Shown: piece after piece, positions 21,555 through 34,188 of the stretch | Numbering within the stretch: the stretch's first letter is position 1 | Layout: each line of letters begins with the position of its first letter | Notes under the pieces: generated by a model | The model's input: only the letters and a program-made list of their open reading frames with translations | The model's database searches: none | What the model was told of the DNA's origin: nothing | Translations under genes and position numbers: made by a program | NCBI GenBank assembly: GCA_037974665.1 | Contig: CM075778.1 | Location: 29,346,001-29,410,000 of the forward strand | Direction of reading: 5' to 3' | From: Ehretia macrophylla | Taxonomy: Eukaryota; Streptophyta; Magnoliopsida; Boraginales; Ehretiaceae | DNA: 64,000 nt

Positions 21555-23234
21555 TGATGTGACTGTATTTGCAGCACTCAAACCATGGTATTTGTACTGC
21601 ATTTGCATCTTAACTCTGGAATAAATTCAACACTTTGATACTTTCAATACAATGTAGGAAAATACTGAAAAGTGAAGAATCAGGCCCGAAATGATCCAAA
21701 TTGCAAGTCAAAAAGTAAGAATGGGAAAGCATGACAAGAGGTTGAAGAATGAAGCTCATAGAAAAGAAACTTGGCTGAAACTAGCACGAAATCGGACTCG
21801 GAACATTGACTCAGATGATCTCAAATAGTGACCCATGTCCGTTTTTGGAAAATCATATCAGTTTTTCGGGTAGAAACAGCATTCTGAGCACAACGCAGGA
21901 TTCCTGCGCGTGGCGTGATTTTAGCCAAATTTCATCGTTTGAAGGGTCAAAACAGTGAAAAACGCCCAAAAATACTGCGGTCAGCAATCTGGTCAAAGTC
22001 AACAAACAAAAAAAAGTCAACTATTTCAGAATTTTGCCTACAAATAGAGCTTCAACCCTTTGAGAATTCTGGAGTTAATTTTGGAGTATTATCAATATTT
22101 TTGATATAATTCCGAGTTAATTCTATTTAGTTTTAAATTTTAGTTTTAGTTAATTAAGTAGTAGTAGAATACGGGGGAAGTCCTGCCTAGGTAGCTCTTA
22201 TTCGGGAAAATTTTGCCCGAATAGCTACTTTTAGGGGGAAGTCCAACCCAAGTTGTTATTATCCGGGAGAGGTTCTGCCTGAATAGCTTTTAATAGGAAA
22301 GCTCTTATTCGGGGGAAACTTATCCCTAATAGTTCTTATTCGGGAGAAATTAGCTCTGCCCGAATAGCTATTTTGTGTCGGACCTCTGCTCAAATTTTGG
22401 GAATCAGAAATACGCGTTCGTCAATATGGGAGAGCCTTTGTTGACTCTATTTTATTTACATAACTTGTATTCATTTATGTCTGAGTAGATTGATATCTAG
22501 GGGTGAATATTGTAAATGATCGTATTTTAATATATGGTCTCGGATATAGTTTATTCAATTCATATTGCAATGTATGACTTGTTTTAATTAAGTATTTCAT
22601 ACGTAATGCTTTTAAGTAGACGTTATGATTGCTTTACTTTCGCTTCATAAATATTATACTTGTAGTTAATATTATGAATAAATTACTTTAGTGTCATATA
22701 ATTGTTTTAATCATGAGTCTATCGGTTGTACCATAGACTTCATGAAACTATAGGTTATACCATAGTTTCATCTGTAAGGTTAATTCCTTAGTTTAGTTTG
22801 TCTTGTTGTACTTGGTTAAAATAAGCTAAGTAGATTAACTAGGTTTGTAGCTTTTAGTTTAACCGGGTGTATGCTTGTAGCTTAACCTCTTGCAGAATTA
22901 GATAAAGTAGATATCGAGCTTATATTAATTGCCTCATTTACATGTTCAAACCCCTAGATCACCACCTCTCGTTTTCCACTAATACTTAGTATAACTTAAA
23001 TAATTTAGTTAGTTTAATTTAGTTTACATTTCTCGCACGTTACTCAAACCTACCTTGCGATTTGTCACTTAAGCGCTTTAACACTTTCACACTACTTCAC
23101 TAACTTAAACTAGCGAGCTTCCCTGTGGTACGATTTCGCACTCAGAGCACACTACACTACAAAGATCCGTGCACTTGCGGGTATTTTAACTTGGTTATTT
23201 TGGACACATTTTAACGCACAACCCGATCGCATCA
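21555..23234 (+). repeat. 5' LTR of the Athila-like element
   Basis: 1680 bp, beginning TGATGTGACTG and ending GATCGCATCA. In the first 215 or so bases I count 8 mismatches to the 3' LTR, and the rest looks similarly close. It contains an array of short hairpins at 22171-22370. Confidence 0.95.
22171..22370. repeat. Hairpin array in the 5' LTR
   Basis: Five or six degenerate units of TTATTCGGG...CCCGAATAG follow each other, each able to fold on itself; the clearest is ATTCGGG/CCCGAAT around 22200-22222. The same array is kept in the 3' LTR at 31707-31905. Confidence 0.7.
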
Positions 23235-23260
23235 AGTTTTTGGCGCTGTTGCCGGGGAAG
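23235..23260 (+). promoter_or_regulatory. Primer-binding site region
   Basis: Immediately after the 5' LTR, AGTTTTTGGCGCTGTTGCCG matches the sequence found at this place in Athila-type elements, where a host tRNA primes minus-strand synthesis. I did not identify the tRNA. Confidence 0.7.
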
Positions 23261-23329
23261 CACGGTACAGTTTAGTTATTGATAAAAGTATTTGTGAACT
23301 TGTTTAAGTGTTTATTTTATCCGTTTTAT

Positions 23330-23560
23330 TTAAAAAAATAAAATAAAATAAAAAATAAAAAATAATAATAAATAAATAATAAATAAATAATAAATAAATA
23401 AATAAAATAATAAATATATATATATATTTTTTTTAAAAAATATTTTTATTTTTATTTTTATTTTTATTTTTTTTAAAAAAATATTTTTATTTTTATTTTT
23501 TATTTTAAAAAAAATTAATTAAAAAATTTTTTTTTTTTAAAAATTTAAAATTTTAGGAAT
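23330..23560. repeat. AT-rich low-complexity leader
   Basis: AATAAATAAAT and TTTTTATTTTT repeats between PBS and gag. Confidence 0.7.
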
Positions 23561-23782
23561 TTTGATTGATTGAAAAATGAGTAATTTTAATGATTCATCT
23601 GATCAATGAGTTTTTATCTATTACTGCTTGTAAAGTATATTAATATTTTTTAATCTTGTAATTTTATTTTGTATTTAAAGTTTATAAGTCGTTGTATGCA
23701 CGGGCGTCGTTCTTTGGATCCAGAACTTGCCCTGTTTGATCCTGAGCTCGAGAAAAATTTGAGTAGGAAGTTAAAATTCCTA

Positions 23783-25160
23783 ATGGCAGATCAAGAAGTA
23801 AATATCCCGCCTCTTCCTATAGCTCAGCCTGTTAATCAACCTGTGAACCAACCGATGACTTTACGTCAACATTTTTCACCAGGTGATTTTGACCCTGAAT
23901 TTGCCATAGCCCCACCCGGCTCTTGGCAATATAAATTTTGAGCTTAAAACAGGGACTATTTCAATGCTTCATTCTTTCTATGGAAAAAGAAATGAAAATC
24001 CTCACGCTCACATCGTGCAATTCATTGAAGCATGCACAACGTTTCACATTCCTAATGTGAGCCGTGAAAATATTCACCTGCGTCTATTTCCCTTTTCATT
24101 GAAAGATAAAGCCAAACAGTGGCTAAATCATCTAGACACAAGAGTGATCACTTCTTGGGGAGAACTTACTCAGAAATTTTTACATAGGTTCTTCCCAATG
24201 GCTAAGACTACTACTTTGCGAACAGACATCATGACATTCGCACAGTCAGACTTAGAGCCGTTTCATGAATCATGGGAAAAGTTTAACAATCTTAAGAATC
24301 AGTGTCCTCATCATGGGTTTGATCGTCCCGAACTCTTGCATTATTTCTTCAAAGGCCTTACCCCTCATAATAAGATGATAGTTAATGCAATGAGCAATGG
24401 AGGTTTCTATAACCTCACAGTGGACGAAGCTTGGAGAAGAATAGAAAATATTGCTGAAGATTCTCTCCAAAACACTGCTGATGACAGAGAGAGTAAGAGC
24501 ATCCAAAATCCCCAAAAGAAGGCATTGTTTGAAGTTAACTCTAGTTCTAATTCCCAATTGACTGACAAAGTAGATGCCCTAGCTCATCAACTAGAAAAAT
24601 TCATCTCTCTAGGGTCTTCTTCTTCTTCAGCTCCTCAGATCACGGAAGTTTGTATCGTATGTTCTGCAATAGATCACTCTACTCTAGACTGTCCAATCGG
24701 TTCACAATTTCCTGAATTCATGCAAGAACAAATCTGTGCCACCCAAGGATATAAAAGGAATTACAATCCATATTCTAACACGTATAATCCAGGCTGGCGA
24801 GACAATCCCGCATTTTCGTGACGACAAGGGAATCAAGATACTCAGTTTCCTCAACATCAATATCAAAAAAGACAAGGAAACTATGAGCCTCATCAACAAA
24901 GTCAGCAAGGAAATGTTGACAATCGATTCCCTCAACAGCAATATCAGAGGCCACAAAATAATAACCCTCCTAGTTACTATCCAGTCCAACAGGACAATCC
25001 GTTCAGAACACAACGGAACAATGTCCCAACTCTTCCTCCTGCACAGTCATCATCTGATGACAAATTTGACAAACTTATGCAAATGTTCCAAGTTCAACAA
25101 CAGTCTATTGCTAAACTTGAAGGACAAATCAGTCAGATGGCCCAAACTTTAAGTAAGAGA
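23783..25160 (+). pseudogene. gag: gag remnant of the Athila-like element
   Basis: Starts at an ATG (MADQEVNIPP). The capsid core is clear in RLFPFSLKDKAKQWLNHL and ELTQKFLHRFFP near 24080-24190. A cysteine/histidine cluster (CIVCSAIDHSTLDC) near 24650 is a degenerate zinc knuckle, followed by a Q/N-rich region. One extra base near 23934 shifts the frame, and a TGA at 24819-24821, probably from CGA, interrupts it. Gag packages the element's RNA into virus-like particles in the cytoplasm; this copy cannot make a full-length product. Confidence 0.9.
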
Positions 25161-28029
25161 GACGAGGGTAAGCTTCCATCTCAGACCATGGTAAATCCAC
25201 GAGGACAGTGTAGTACTATCCAAACTGAGACAGTACAAGAACAGGCCAAGGCTGTTGTTACCCTTAGGAGTGGGAAAACCATTGATAACCAGGTTAGAGT
25301 AAAGGTTAGGAATGTTCCAGAAGAAATTGAGGAATTAGAGGAATCTGAGATTGAGGTTTTAAGCAAAGATGTTAAAGATTGCCGTAGGAATAAAAACCTA
25401 ACGGTGGAGCCTATAGTTGAACCATCCTCACGAGCACCCTTTCCCACAGCTCTGTCCCGTCCAAAGCTGATTGATGATCCTAAACAACTCAAGGTCTTAG
25501 AGCATCTGAAAGATATTAAGATCAATTTGCCATTAGTTGAGGTAATACAACAGATTCCAGCCTATGCCAAATTTCTGAAGGATTTATGTGTGAAAAAGAG
25601 ACGGACCAACTCCATTCCTAAGAAGGTCCGTCTTACTGAAAAGGTTAGCAATATCTGCACTAGAGGACTGCCTCAGAAGTCCAACGACCCAGGAGCTTTC
25701 ACCATTCCATGCTTAATTAATTACCAACGCATAGAAAGCGCCTTGCTAGACTTAGGATCTAGTGTTAACCTCATCCCTCACACAGTCTATCAAAGGTTAG
25801 GTCTTGGAGTGTTAACACAGACTAATATGACCCTCCAATTGGCAGATAGATCTGAGCGACGATCTCGAGGTGTTGTAGAAGATGTGATCGTTAGAGTAGG
25901 AGAATTCTTATTCCCAGTGGACTTCATTGTATTAGATATGGACTTAGGCCCTGATGACAAAAATACCACTCCTATTTTACTAGGCAGACCATTCCTAGCA
26001 ACAGCTGATGCTGTTATCTATTGTAGGACGGGTATGATAGAACTAACATTTGGGAACATGAGAAGTAAGCTAAGGGTTGCTGATGCAGCCAACAAATTGA
26101 ATCAAGATGAGGAAGAAGAATGCTTCCATGTTGATACCATTGACTCATGTATAGATGAGTTTGTCCAATTGATTCTAACTCTTAATCAAGAAATAGCTGA
26201 GTTAGAACGACTTTTGTATGAGTGCAAAATTTCTCCTGAAATGGTCGCCTCTGCTTCCATTGTTGTTGATCCAAATAAGGACGATCAAGTAACAACTCAT
26301 TTCCCTGAAGTTTCAGAATATCCCACAATTGAGTCCCTACCGGTTTTGGAACTCAAAATCTTGCCCCAACATCTTAAGTATGCCTACTTAGGACCTGATG
26401 AGACTTTTCCAGTCATCATTGCCTCGGATTTGACTCCCGAGCATGAAGACAGACTATTAAAAGTCCTAAGTACCCATAAATAGGCGATAGGTTGGACGAT
26501 TTCTGACTTGAAAGGCATTGATCCCTTTGTGTATATGCACAAAATTCATCTCGAGGAAGGAGTTACTCCTTCTCGAGAATTTCAGAGAAGACTAAACCCA
26601 AAGATGGGTGATGTCGTCCATAAGGAGATCATTAAGTTGCTTGATGCGGGTATTATATACCCAATTTTTGATAGTCCATGGGTAAGTCCGGTACAAGTGG
26701 TACCGAAGAAATCTGGGATTACCGTGGTTCCGAATGATAAAGGTGAACTAATTTCTACACGCATCACAACAGGGTGGCGTGTATGCATTGATTATAGAAA
26801 GCTCAATTCCAAAACAAGGAAAGACCACTTCCTTTTACCCTTTCTTGACCAAGTCCTAGATAGAATAGCCAGACAAGGCTACTACTGCTTTCTGGATGGG
26901 TATTCAGGATATAACCAAATCCCAGTCTTTCCTGAAGATCAGGAAAAGACTACATTCACATGCCCTTATGGGACCTTTGCGTTCCAACGCATGCCTTTCG
27001 GTCTTTGCAATCCTCTTGTGACGTTTCAAAGATTTGTGATGGCTCTTTTCTCAGACATGATCGAAAAGTTCATGGAAGTCTTTATGGATGACTTCTCAGT
27101 ATTTGGAACTACCTTCGACGAGTGCCTCACACACCTTTCTCTAGTGTTAGACCGATGCGTTGAAACAAATTTGGTTCTAAGTTGGGAAAAGAGCCACTTT
27201 ATGGTTAGGCAAGGTATAGTTCTGGGTCATGTTGTTACACATGATGGAATCCATGTAGACCCAGTCAAAGTCGAGCTAATAGAAAAGCTGCCCGTACCCA
27301 AGACGGTGCGTGATATCCGATCATTCCTTGGTCACGCCGGTTTTTATCGACGTTTCATCAAGGATTTCAGCCATATAGCCCGACCACTCTCTAGTCTTCT
27401 AGCAAATGAGACTAAGTTCAAATTTGATGAAAAGTGCTCAGAAGCTTTTGAGAAACTTAAATCCTTACTATCCTCTGCTCCTATCATCCAACCTCCTGAC
27501 TACAGTATACCATTTGAGATAATGTGCGATGCATCTGACTATGCAGTGGGAGCTGTATTAGGATAGCATAGGGATAAACTGCCTATCGTGATATATTATG
27601 CCAGCAAAACCTTGGACGATGCACAAAAGAACTATACAACCACTGAAAAGGAATTGCTGGCTGTAGTCTTCCCATTGGACAAATTCAGATCTTACATCCT
27701 AGGATCCAAAGTAATAGTATACACGGACCACGCAGCTTTGCGGTATTTACTGACCAAAAAGGATACAAATCCCCGTCTAATCCGTTGGCTATTACTCCTT
27801 CAAGAGTTTGACCTTGAGATCAAGGACAAGAAAGGAAGCGAGAATTCTGTCGCCGATCATCTATCACGTCTTATACGTGATTCTCCTATTGACTCTTTGA
27901 CTTTCAAAGACACGTTCCCTGTTGAACAACTTTTTGCCATCTCACATAAGATCCCATGGTATGCCCACTTTGTCAATTATTTGGTTGCCTAAGAGTTTCC
28001 AACTCACTGGGGTAAAAGAGAAAAGGAAC
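25161..28029 (+). pseudogene. pol: pol remnant: protease, RT, RNase H
   Basis: Continues in the gag frame. Protease: ALLDLGSSVNLIPH near 25742. RT: GWTISDLKGIDP near 26492, WRVCIDYRKLN near 26776, CFLDGYSGYNQIP near 26887 and the catalytic box FMDDFSVFG near 27082 with both aspartates kept. RNase H: MCDASDYAVGAVLG near 27523 and [10 protein letters not shown] near 27720. In-frame stops at 26481-26483 (TAG), 27564-27566 (TAG, probably from CAG) and 27990-27992 (TAA), then a frameshift between about 27993 and 28030. The enzymes would copy the element's RNA into DNA. Confidence 0.92.
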
Positions 28030-28030
28030 G

Positions 28031-29304
28031 TTCAGGGTACAAGTCAAGTACTTTATCTGGGAAGATCCCTATCTTTTCAAGATTTGTCCCGATCAGGTCA
28101 TTAGGAGATGTGTACCTGAGGAAGAATTTGACAGTATACTCCAATTCTGCCACTCTGAAGCATGTGGTGGACATTTTGGAGGAAAAAGGACGGCTGCCAA
28201 AGTCCTTCAAAGTGGGTTCTTCTGGCCCACTCTTTTCAAAGATGCCCAGCAAATGTGTAAAAATTGCCCACAATGTCAACAAGCTGGCTCTATTTCAAGA
28301 AGGGACATGATGCCCCTTACACCTATCCTCATTTGTGAAATATTCGATGTATGGGGTATAGACTTCATGGGTCATTTCCCTCATTCCTCAGGCTATTCTT
28401 ATATTCTTGTTGGTGTGGACTATGTTTCTAAGTGGGTAAAAGCAGTGGCAACCCGAACCAATGACCACAAAGTTGTGGTCAAGTTCATTAAAGAGAATAT
28501 CTTTTCTCGATTTGGGGTGCCACGTGTGCTTGTAAGTGACGGAGGACAGCATTTTCGTCACAGGACACTAGAAGCCTTATTGAGAAAATACTCTGTCCAC
28601 CACAAGATAGCAACGCCTTACCACCCACAAACAAGTGGGCAAGTGGAGGTATCAAATAAGTAGATTAAATCAATTCTTCAGAAAACGGTTAGGCCCGATC
28701 GCAAAGATTGGTCAAGTCATCTGCATGATGCATTATGGGCCTACCGTACTGCTTTCAAAACTCCCATCGGTATGTCCCTGTATAGATTAGTTTACGGTAA
28801 AGCTTGCCACCTTCCTGTTGAATTAGAGCATAAAGCCTATTGGGCTATTAAGGCCCTGAACTTTGACTTACAACAAGCAGGTGAAGGTAGGAAGTTGGCA
28901 TTGAGTGAACTCGAAGAGCTTCGTTTCGAAGCTTATGAGAATGCCAAGCTCTACAAAGAGAGAATGAAGAGGATTCATGATAGATCTATTTTAAGAAAAA
29001 CTTTCTCTAAGAGAGAATGAAGAGGATTCATGATAGATCTATTTTAAGAAAAACTTTCTCTCCTTCTAATAAAGTTTGGTTGTTTAACTCCAAATTGAAG
29101 TTCTTCCCAAGAAAGTTAAGAACAAGATGGGATGGTCCTTATGAAGTGGTTAAAGTATATCCTTCTGGAGTTATCTTAATTAAAAATCTCACAGATGGGC
29201 ATGTCATCACAGTCAATGGACAAAGATTGAAACATGCATTCAATCCAAATATGGTTCCTCATGAAGTTGAATCTGTAGAACTTCAGGACCTTGCAGGCAT
29301 TCCA
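28031..29304 (+). pseudogene. pol (IN): integrase remnant
   Basis: A zinc-binding region near 28140-28275 holds HSEACGGH and CKNCPQC. The DDE core has its first aspartate in WGIDFMG (about 28354), the second in VSDGG (about 28535) and the glutamate in GQVEVSN (about 28640). A TAG at 28661-28663 and a 53-bp tandem duplication (period from ATG at 28964 to ATG at 29017) break the frame. The C-terminal part, VWLFNSKLKFFPRKLRTRW onward, ends at a stop near 29304. Confidence 0.9.
28958..29063. repeat. 53-bp tandem duplication inside integrase
   Basis: Two nearly perfect copies of a 53-bp unit containing GAATGAAGAGGATTCATGAT lie head to tail. As 53 is not a multiple of three, the frame shifts. Confidence 0.9.
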
Positions 29305-29305
29305 T

Positions 29306-31050
29306 AAATGAGATTCTGCTAAGCTAAAGGCATTACAACTCAGCACAACCATTTGGCTGAAGACGTTAAACTTAGCGCTACTAGGAGGCAACCTAGATTT
29401 TTAAAATGCTTATATGTGTTTATTTTCCTTTGTCTGTGTGATTTTATGATTTATTTAGTCCTCTATATTTACTTTCTTTATGTATTTATAGATAACTCTT
29501 GAACCCCATAAAAGAGGTTAAATAGTCTGGGTAGTTAAATTATTTGCTTAATATATTAGTTATTTTTCGTGACCATATTTCTTTGTGATTTTTCCCCTAT
29601 ATATTTGTTTGACTATTTTTATATTTAGTATAGCTAACTTTTATTTTTGCTGTGTTGATGATAATCTGTAAAATGCTGTGTCTACTAATCTTTAATTGCA
29701 GAATGATACATCTTTTGGCAAAAGTTAGTAGAAAGGCTTTGACATCAACATAAAAATGCTTCACATCAGGTAATATCTTTCCTTACTACATTTCCCTTTA
29801 TACCTGATCATCATGCGTTGTAGAGTAAGCAAACCATAGGTTTGGGGATGTAGCATTTGTCATTATATTCCTTCTTGCATATTACACTCTCACTGTCTTA
29901 CATTGTTATTTGCTTGAGGAAAAACAAAGTTTCGGTGTGGGGGTGCGTGTATTTCATGAAAATCTTTTTCAAAATATGCAAGAAATACACTATTTGTGAT
30001 CATGAGAAAGAGTATTTGCTATCTTACTTATTTAAAGGAAGATGATTTAGATGATTTGAGAACTTTTATTATTAGCTATGTATTGTGAAAAACTCTGAGG
30101 AAACTCTGTAAGAAAAACTTTGGGGTATTGTATCCATGAGTAAACCTAGCTGTTCTTCTTTTCTTCAATTGATAGCTATGTGATTATGAAAGGACTGAGA
30201 TAGGATTACCGTTTATTATAAGAACTTCTTGTGATTGAAACCTGAACCCTTATGCCATGTCTGTACAATATGTTTTGTTATTTTGTCTGTATGTACACTC
30301 TGAAAAAAAAAAGAAGAAAAAGAAAAGAAATAAAAAACAACAAAGAAAACCAAAAAAAAAAGAAAAAAGAAAAAGAAAAAAAGAGAGTTGTACATACATT
30401 TACTGTTGAATAAAATTTTTGGTGTAAATATGTTGTAAATCTCTAAGCACCACTATCCTAGACATTGTAATTTAGGATATGTGCTATAGTGTAAGGTTTC
30501 GAGCCTGGATATCTCAGGTGATTAAGGAACGTAGGGGTCCCTTTGAAACCTGGCAACCTCAGTCATAATGGCAGGGGATTGTTGGCCTTAAAGCCCGCTA
30601 CATGGGATATTCAAAAAGCAAAGGAAACTGAACACTATATAGAGGTTTTATTAGTTGTACTTTTATATTTCTGGCAAATGTTAAAGGGTTAAGGCATGAT
30701 CAAGAGTTTGATTACAAATGTAGGTAAGAATATCAAGGTCCAATCTGTTTGCATAACTTGAAAGTTGAGAATTGTATGAACTTAATATGCTTAGTTTACT
30801 TCTAAATATGTACCCCGAAGCAATCAATAGTCGATTTCCAATAAGAGTACCTATTTGAGAAAAAATTGCAAAAGGTTCTCTTATCATGTTTATCATTAAT
30901 TGCTGAATAGGTTTAAGATAGTAGATTGCATTTCTCATGATTTATTTTTGGAATGTGTTTGACAAAAATTTAGGATAGATTTTTGCATCTGTTTTTGACT
31001 TGTAAAAATTCTGCAAAAATTCACATTCACATCTGTTTTAAAGACAGTCT
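29306..31050 (+). other. Non-coding region between pol and 3' LTR
   Basis: No env-like reading frame. It contains an A-rich purine tract at 30302-30385 and extra PPT-like strings (GTTTGGGGATGTAGC near 29840, GGTGTGGGGGTGCG near 29934). Confidence 0.7.
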
Positions 31051-31086
31051 TGCTTGAGGATAAGCAATGTTTAGGTTTGGGGATGT
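31051..31086 (+). promoter_or_regulatory. Polypurine tract before the 3' LTR
   Basis: AGGTTTGGGGATGT directly precedes the TG of the 3' LTR. It is the expected primer site for plus-strand synthesis and typical in sequence for Athila-type elements. Confidence 0.75.
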
Positions 31087-32772
31087 TGATGTGACTGTAT
31101 TTGCAGCACTCAAACCATGGTATTTGTACTGCATTTGCATCTTAACTCTGGAATAAATGCAACACTTTGATACTTTCAATGCAATGTAGGAAAATACTGA
31201 AAAGTGAATAATCAGGCCCAAAATGATCCAAATTGCAAGTCAAGAAGTAAGAATGGGAAAGCATGAGAAGCGGTTGAAGAATTAAGCTCATAGAAAAGAA
31301 ACTTGGCTGAAACTAGCACGAAATCGGACTCGGAACATTGACTCAGATGATCTCAAATAGTGACCCATGTCCGTTTTTGGCAAATCATATCAGTTTTTCG
31401 GGTAGAAATAGCATTCTGAGCACAATGCAGGAATTTATCCTGCGCGCGGCGTGATTTTAGCCAAATTCCATCGTTTGAAGGGTCAAAACAGTGAAAAACG
31501 CCCAAAAATGCTGCGGTCAACAATCTGGTCAAAGTCAACAAACAAAAAAAAAGTCAACTATTTCAGAATTTTGCCTATAAATAGAGCTTTAACCCTTTGA
31601 GAATTCTGGAGTTAATTTTGGAGTATTATCAATATTTTTGATATAATTCCGAGTTAATTCTATTTAGTTTTAAATTTTAGTTTTAGTTAATTAAGTAGTA
31701 GTAGAATACGGGGGAAGTCCCGCCTAGGTAGCTCTTATTCGGGGAAATTTTGCCCGAATAGCTACTTTTAGGGGGAAGTCCGAATCAAGTTATTATTATC
31801 CGGGAGAGGTTCTACCCGAATAGCTTTTAATAGGAAAGCTCTTATTCGGGGGAAACTCATCCCTAATAGTTCTTATTCGGGAGAAATTAGCTCCGCCCGA
31901 ATAGATATTTTGCGTTGGACCTCTGCTCAAATTTTGGGAATTAGAAATGCGTGTTCGTCAATATGGGGGAACCTTTCTTGACTCTCTTTTATTTACATAA
32001 TTCGTATTCATTTATGTCTGAGTAGATTGATATCTAGGGAAAAATATTGTAAATGATCGTATTTTAATATATGGTCTCGGATATATTTTATTCAATTCAT
32101 ATTGCAATGTATGACTTGTTTTAATTAAGTATTTCATACGTAATGCTTTTAAGTAGACGTTATGATTGCTTTACTTTCGCTTCATAAATATTATACTTGT
32201 AGCTAATATTATGAATGCATTACTTTAGTGTCATATAATTGTTTTAATCGTGAGTCTATAGGTTGTACCATAGACTCCATGAAACTATAGGTTGTACCAT
32301 AGTTTCTATCTGTAAGGTTAATTCATTAGTTTAGTTTGCCTTGTTGTACTTGGTTAAAATAAGCTAAGTAGATTAACTAGGTCTATAGTTTTTAGCTTAA
32401 CCGGGTGTATGCTTGTAGCTTAAACCCTTGCAGAATTAAATAAACTAGATATCGAGCCTATATTAATTGCATCATTTACATGTTCAAACCCCTAGATCAC
32501 CACCTCTCGTATTCCACTAATACTTAGTATAACTTAGATAATTTAGTTAGTTTAATTTAGTTTACATTTCTCGCACGTTACTCAAACCTACCTTGCTATT
32601 TGTCACTTAAGCGCTTTAACACTTTCACACTATTTCACTAACTTAAACTAGCGAGCTTCCCTGTGGTACGATTTTGCACTCATAGCACACTATACTACGA
32701 ACATCCGTGCACTTGCAGGTATTTTAACTTGATTATTTTGCGCATATTTTAACGCACAACCCAATCGCATCA
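31087..32772 (+). repeat. 3' LTR of the Athila-like element
   Basis: 1686 bp, begins TGATGTGACTG and ends AATCGCATCA, then the GATAT duplication. Close to the 5' LTR throughout, including the hairpin array at 31707-31905. Confidence 0.95.
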
Positions 32773-32777
32773 GATAT

Positions 32778-34085
32778 CCCTAACATTTTTGCCTACTAAA
32801 AAAGGTGTCAATCTTTGAGGCTAATCAAAACATTTCGACTGTATATATGAGAGAATTGATATTGACAAAAAAATTCATTCTTTTATGTCTGTTGAATTTA
32901 CTTTTATGTTGTTATGTACTTTTACTTTTTATTTTTCTCAATATGTTTCTTATCGCCAAGAACAACATCAAGATTTTTCTACTCTTGATGCAAATGTTGC
33001 GATATTGAATATTTCATGTGGTGTGCCATCTTCAGATTTTTTTTCTCAAATTTTTGCAATTAAAAATATTATCGACTTACGTATCTTATTCAATTCTCTA
33101 CAATAAACTTATATTCTTTTCTACTTGTTATTATTTTTCCATTTTTATTTATTATGAGGTAGATATTCTTATTCAAGAAGAATCATCTATGGCTAACAAT
33201 TGAGTTCGTATTGAAGGTTGTTATCAAAGTGTTATTTAGTTTTATACATCATTTAAACTAGCATATACGATTCATAATCTAACATCATTATTCATTAGTG
33301 CATGAAATGACATGGTTAGATCTGTGTTCAAGCAGTGTCATTCAAAAATATTTTTTCATAAAATTCATGGGAGATACTTTATTTCGTTGCTTTGAAGTAT
33401 GCCAAAATAGAGATTATACGTCTTCCAAAGTTTTCTTCACCATGTTCTTTATTTTTGTGTATCAAGAGTTTTGTTTTAGATTGTTATTTATGAGAGCTCT
33501 AGAAACTGTATTAGTAGCTTAGCTATTTATAACAGAATTTTAAAATGAATTCTAATTTTTTACAAATACTTATTTGACTATATTTTATCTACTTCATATA
33601 TTGTTTGTATATTTCAAATTACTGTGATAGGTTTACGAAGTGAAAACAATAACATAAAAATTATGTTAATTTTAACTAATTGCAAAGCCATAAGTTTTAG
33701 ATGTATATATTCATGTTATTCATGGTCAAATACTCAAATAATAGGTTTGTGTGTAATGCATGATAGTGAAATTTTAAACTTCTGGTGGTAGAGAACAGTT
33801 TTACAAGCATATCACTAGTGCAAGGATTAATAATAAAGTCAAATTATGATAGTATGACGTGAATTTTGGAGAGACAATAATTTGATAGAAGAAGACACAT
33901 ATCTTTTGAAAGGTTTGATCTTTGTAAAAGAGTGACTACTATCACATTTTTGAGAAAATATGTGTTTGTTTTATGTAATGGTATAGTATTTAGAGTACGT
34001 ACGTATTATAGTATTTTTGATACTATGGTTATATAGTTGAGGGAATTGGTTTTATTTTACATATTTTTAATGTATTCACATTACA
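32778..34085. other. Unassigned AT-rich DNA, possible Helitron body
   Basis: Several short open frames, none recognised. The stretch ends at a Helitron-like terminus (34086-34117). Confidence 0.3.
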
Positions 34086-34117
34086 CCCGTGCATCGCACG
34101 GGCATAACATTAGTATA
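34086..34117 (+). mobile_element. Helitron-like 3' terminus
   Basis: CCCGTGCATCGCACGGG forms a perfect hairpin and is followed 9 bp later by TTAGT, close to the CTRR-type end of Helitrons, with the next bases starting AT. The matching 5' TC end was not found, so the extent is unknown. Confidence 0.45.
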
Positions 34118-34188
34118 TATTAAGGATGTAACTTTCGAGAATCAATCCTGCAACCTCTCGCATTTATAGCGAGGTACATGAATATATC

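Larger units (their letters stand above)
21555..32772 (+). mobile_element. Athila-like Ty3/gypsy retrotransposon
   Basis: Two long LTRs, TG...CA ends and an exact 5-bp target duplication GATAT (21550-21554 and 32773-32777) define an 11,218-bp element. Internal order is PBS, AT-rich leader, gag, protease, RT, RNase H, integrase, a 1.75-kb non-coding stretch, PPT, 3' LTR. The order RT-RNase H-integrase is that of Ty3/gypsy. The PBS-side sequence TTTTTGGCGCTGTTGCCGGG, the DLGSS protease motif and the long region after integrase point to the Athila lineage. I see no env-like frame. The coding region is broken in at least seven places. Confidence 0.95.

Noticed and set aside
22171..22370. CRISPR-like repeat array
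   Set aside because: Units vary, there are no unique spacers of constant length, and the array is inside a plant retrotransposon LTR.
32805..33522. Several short open frames
   Set aside because: AT-rich, mutually overlapping and without recognisable motifs; not supported as genes.
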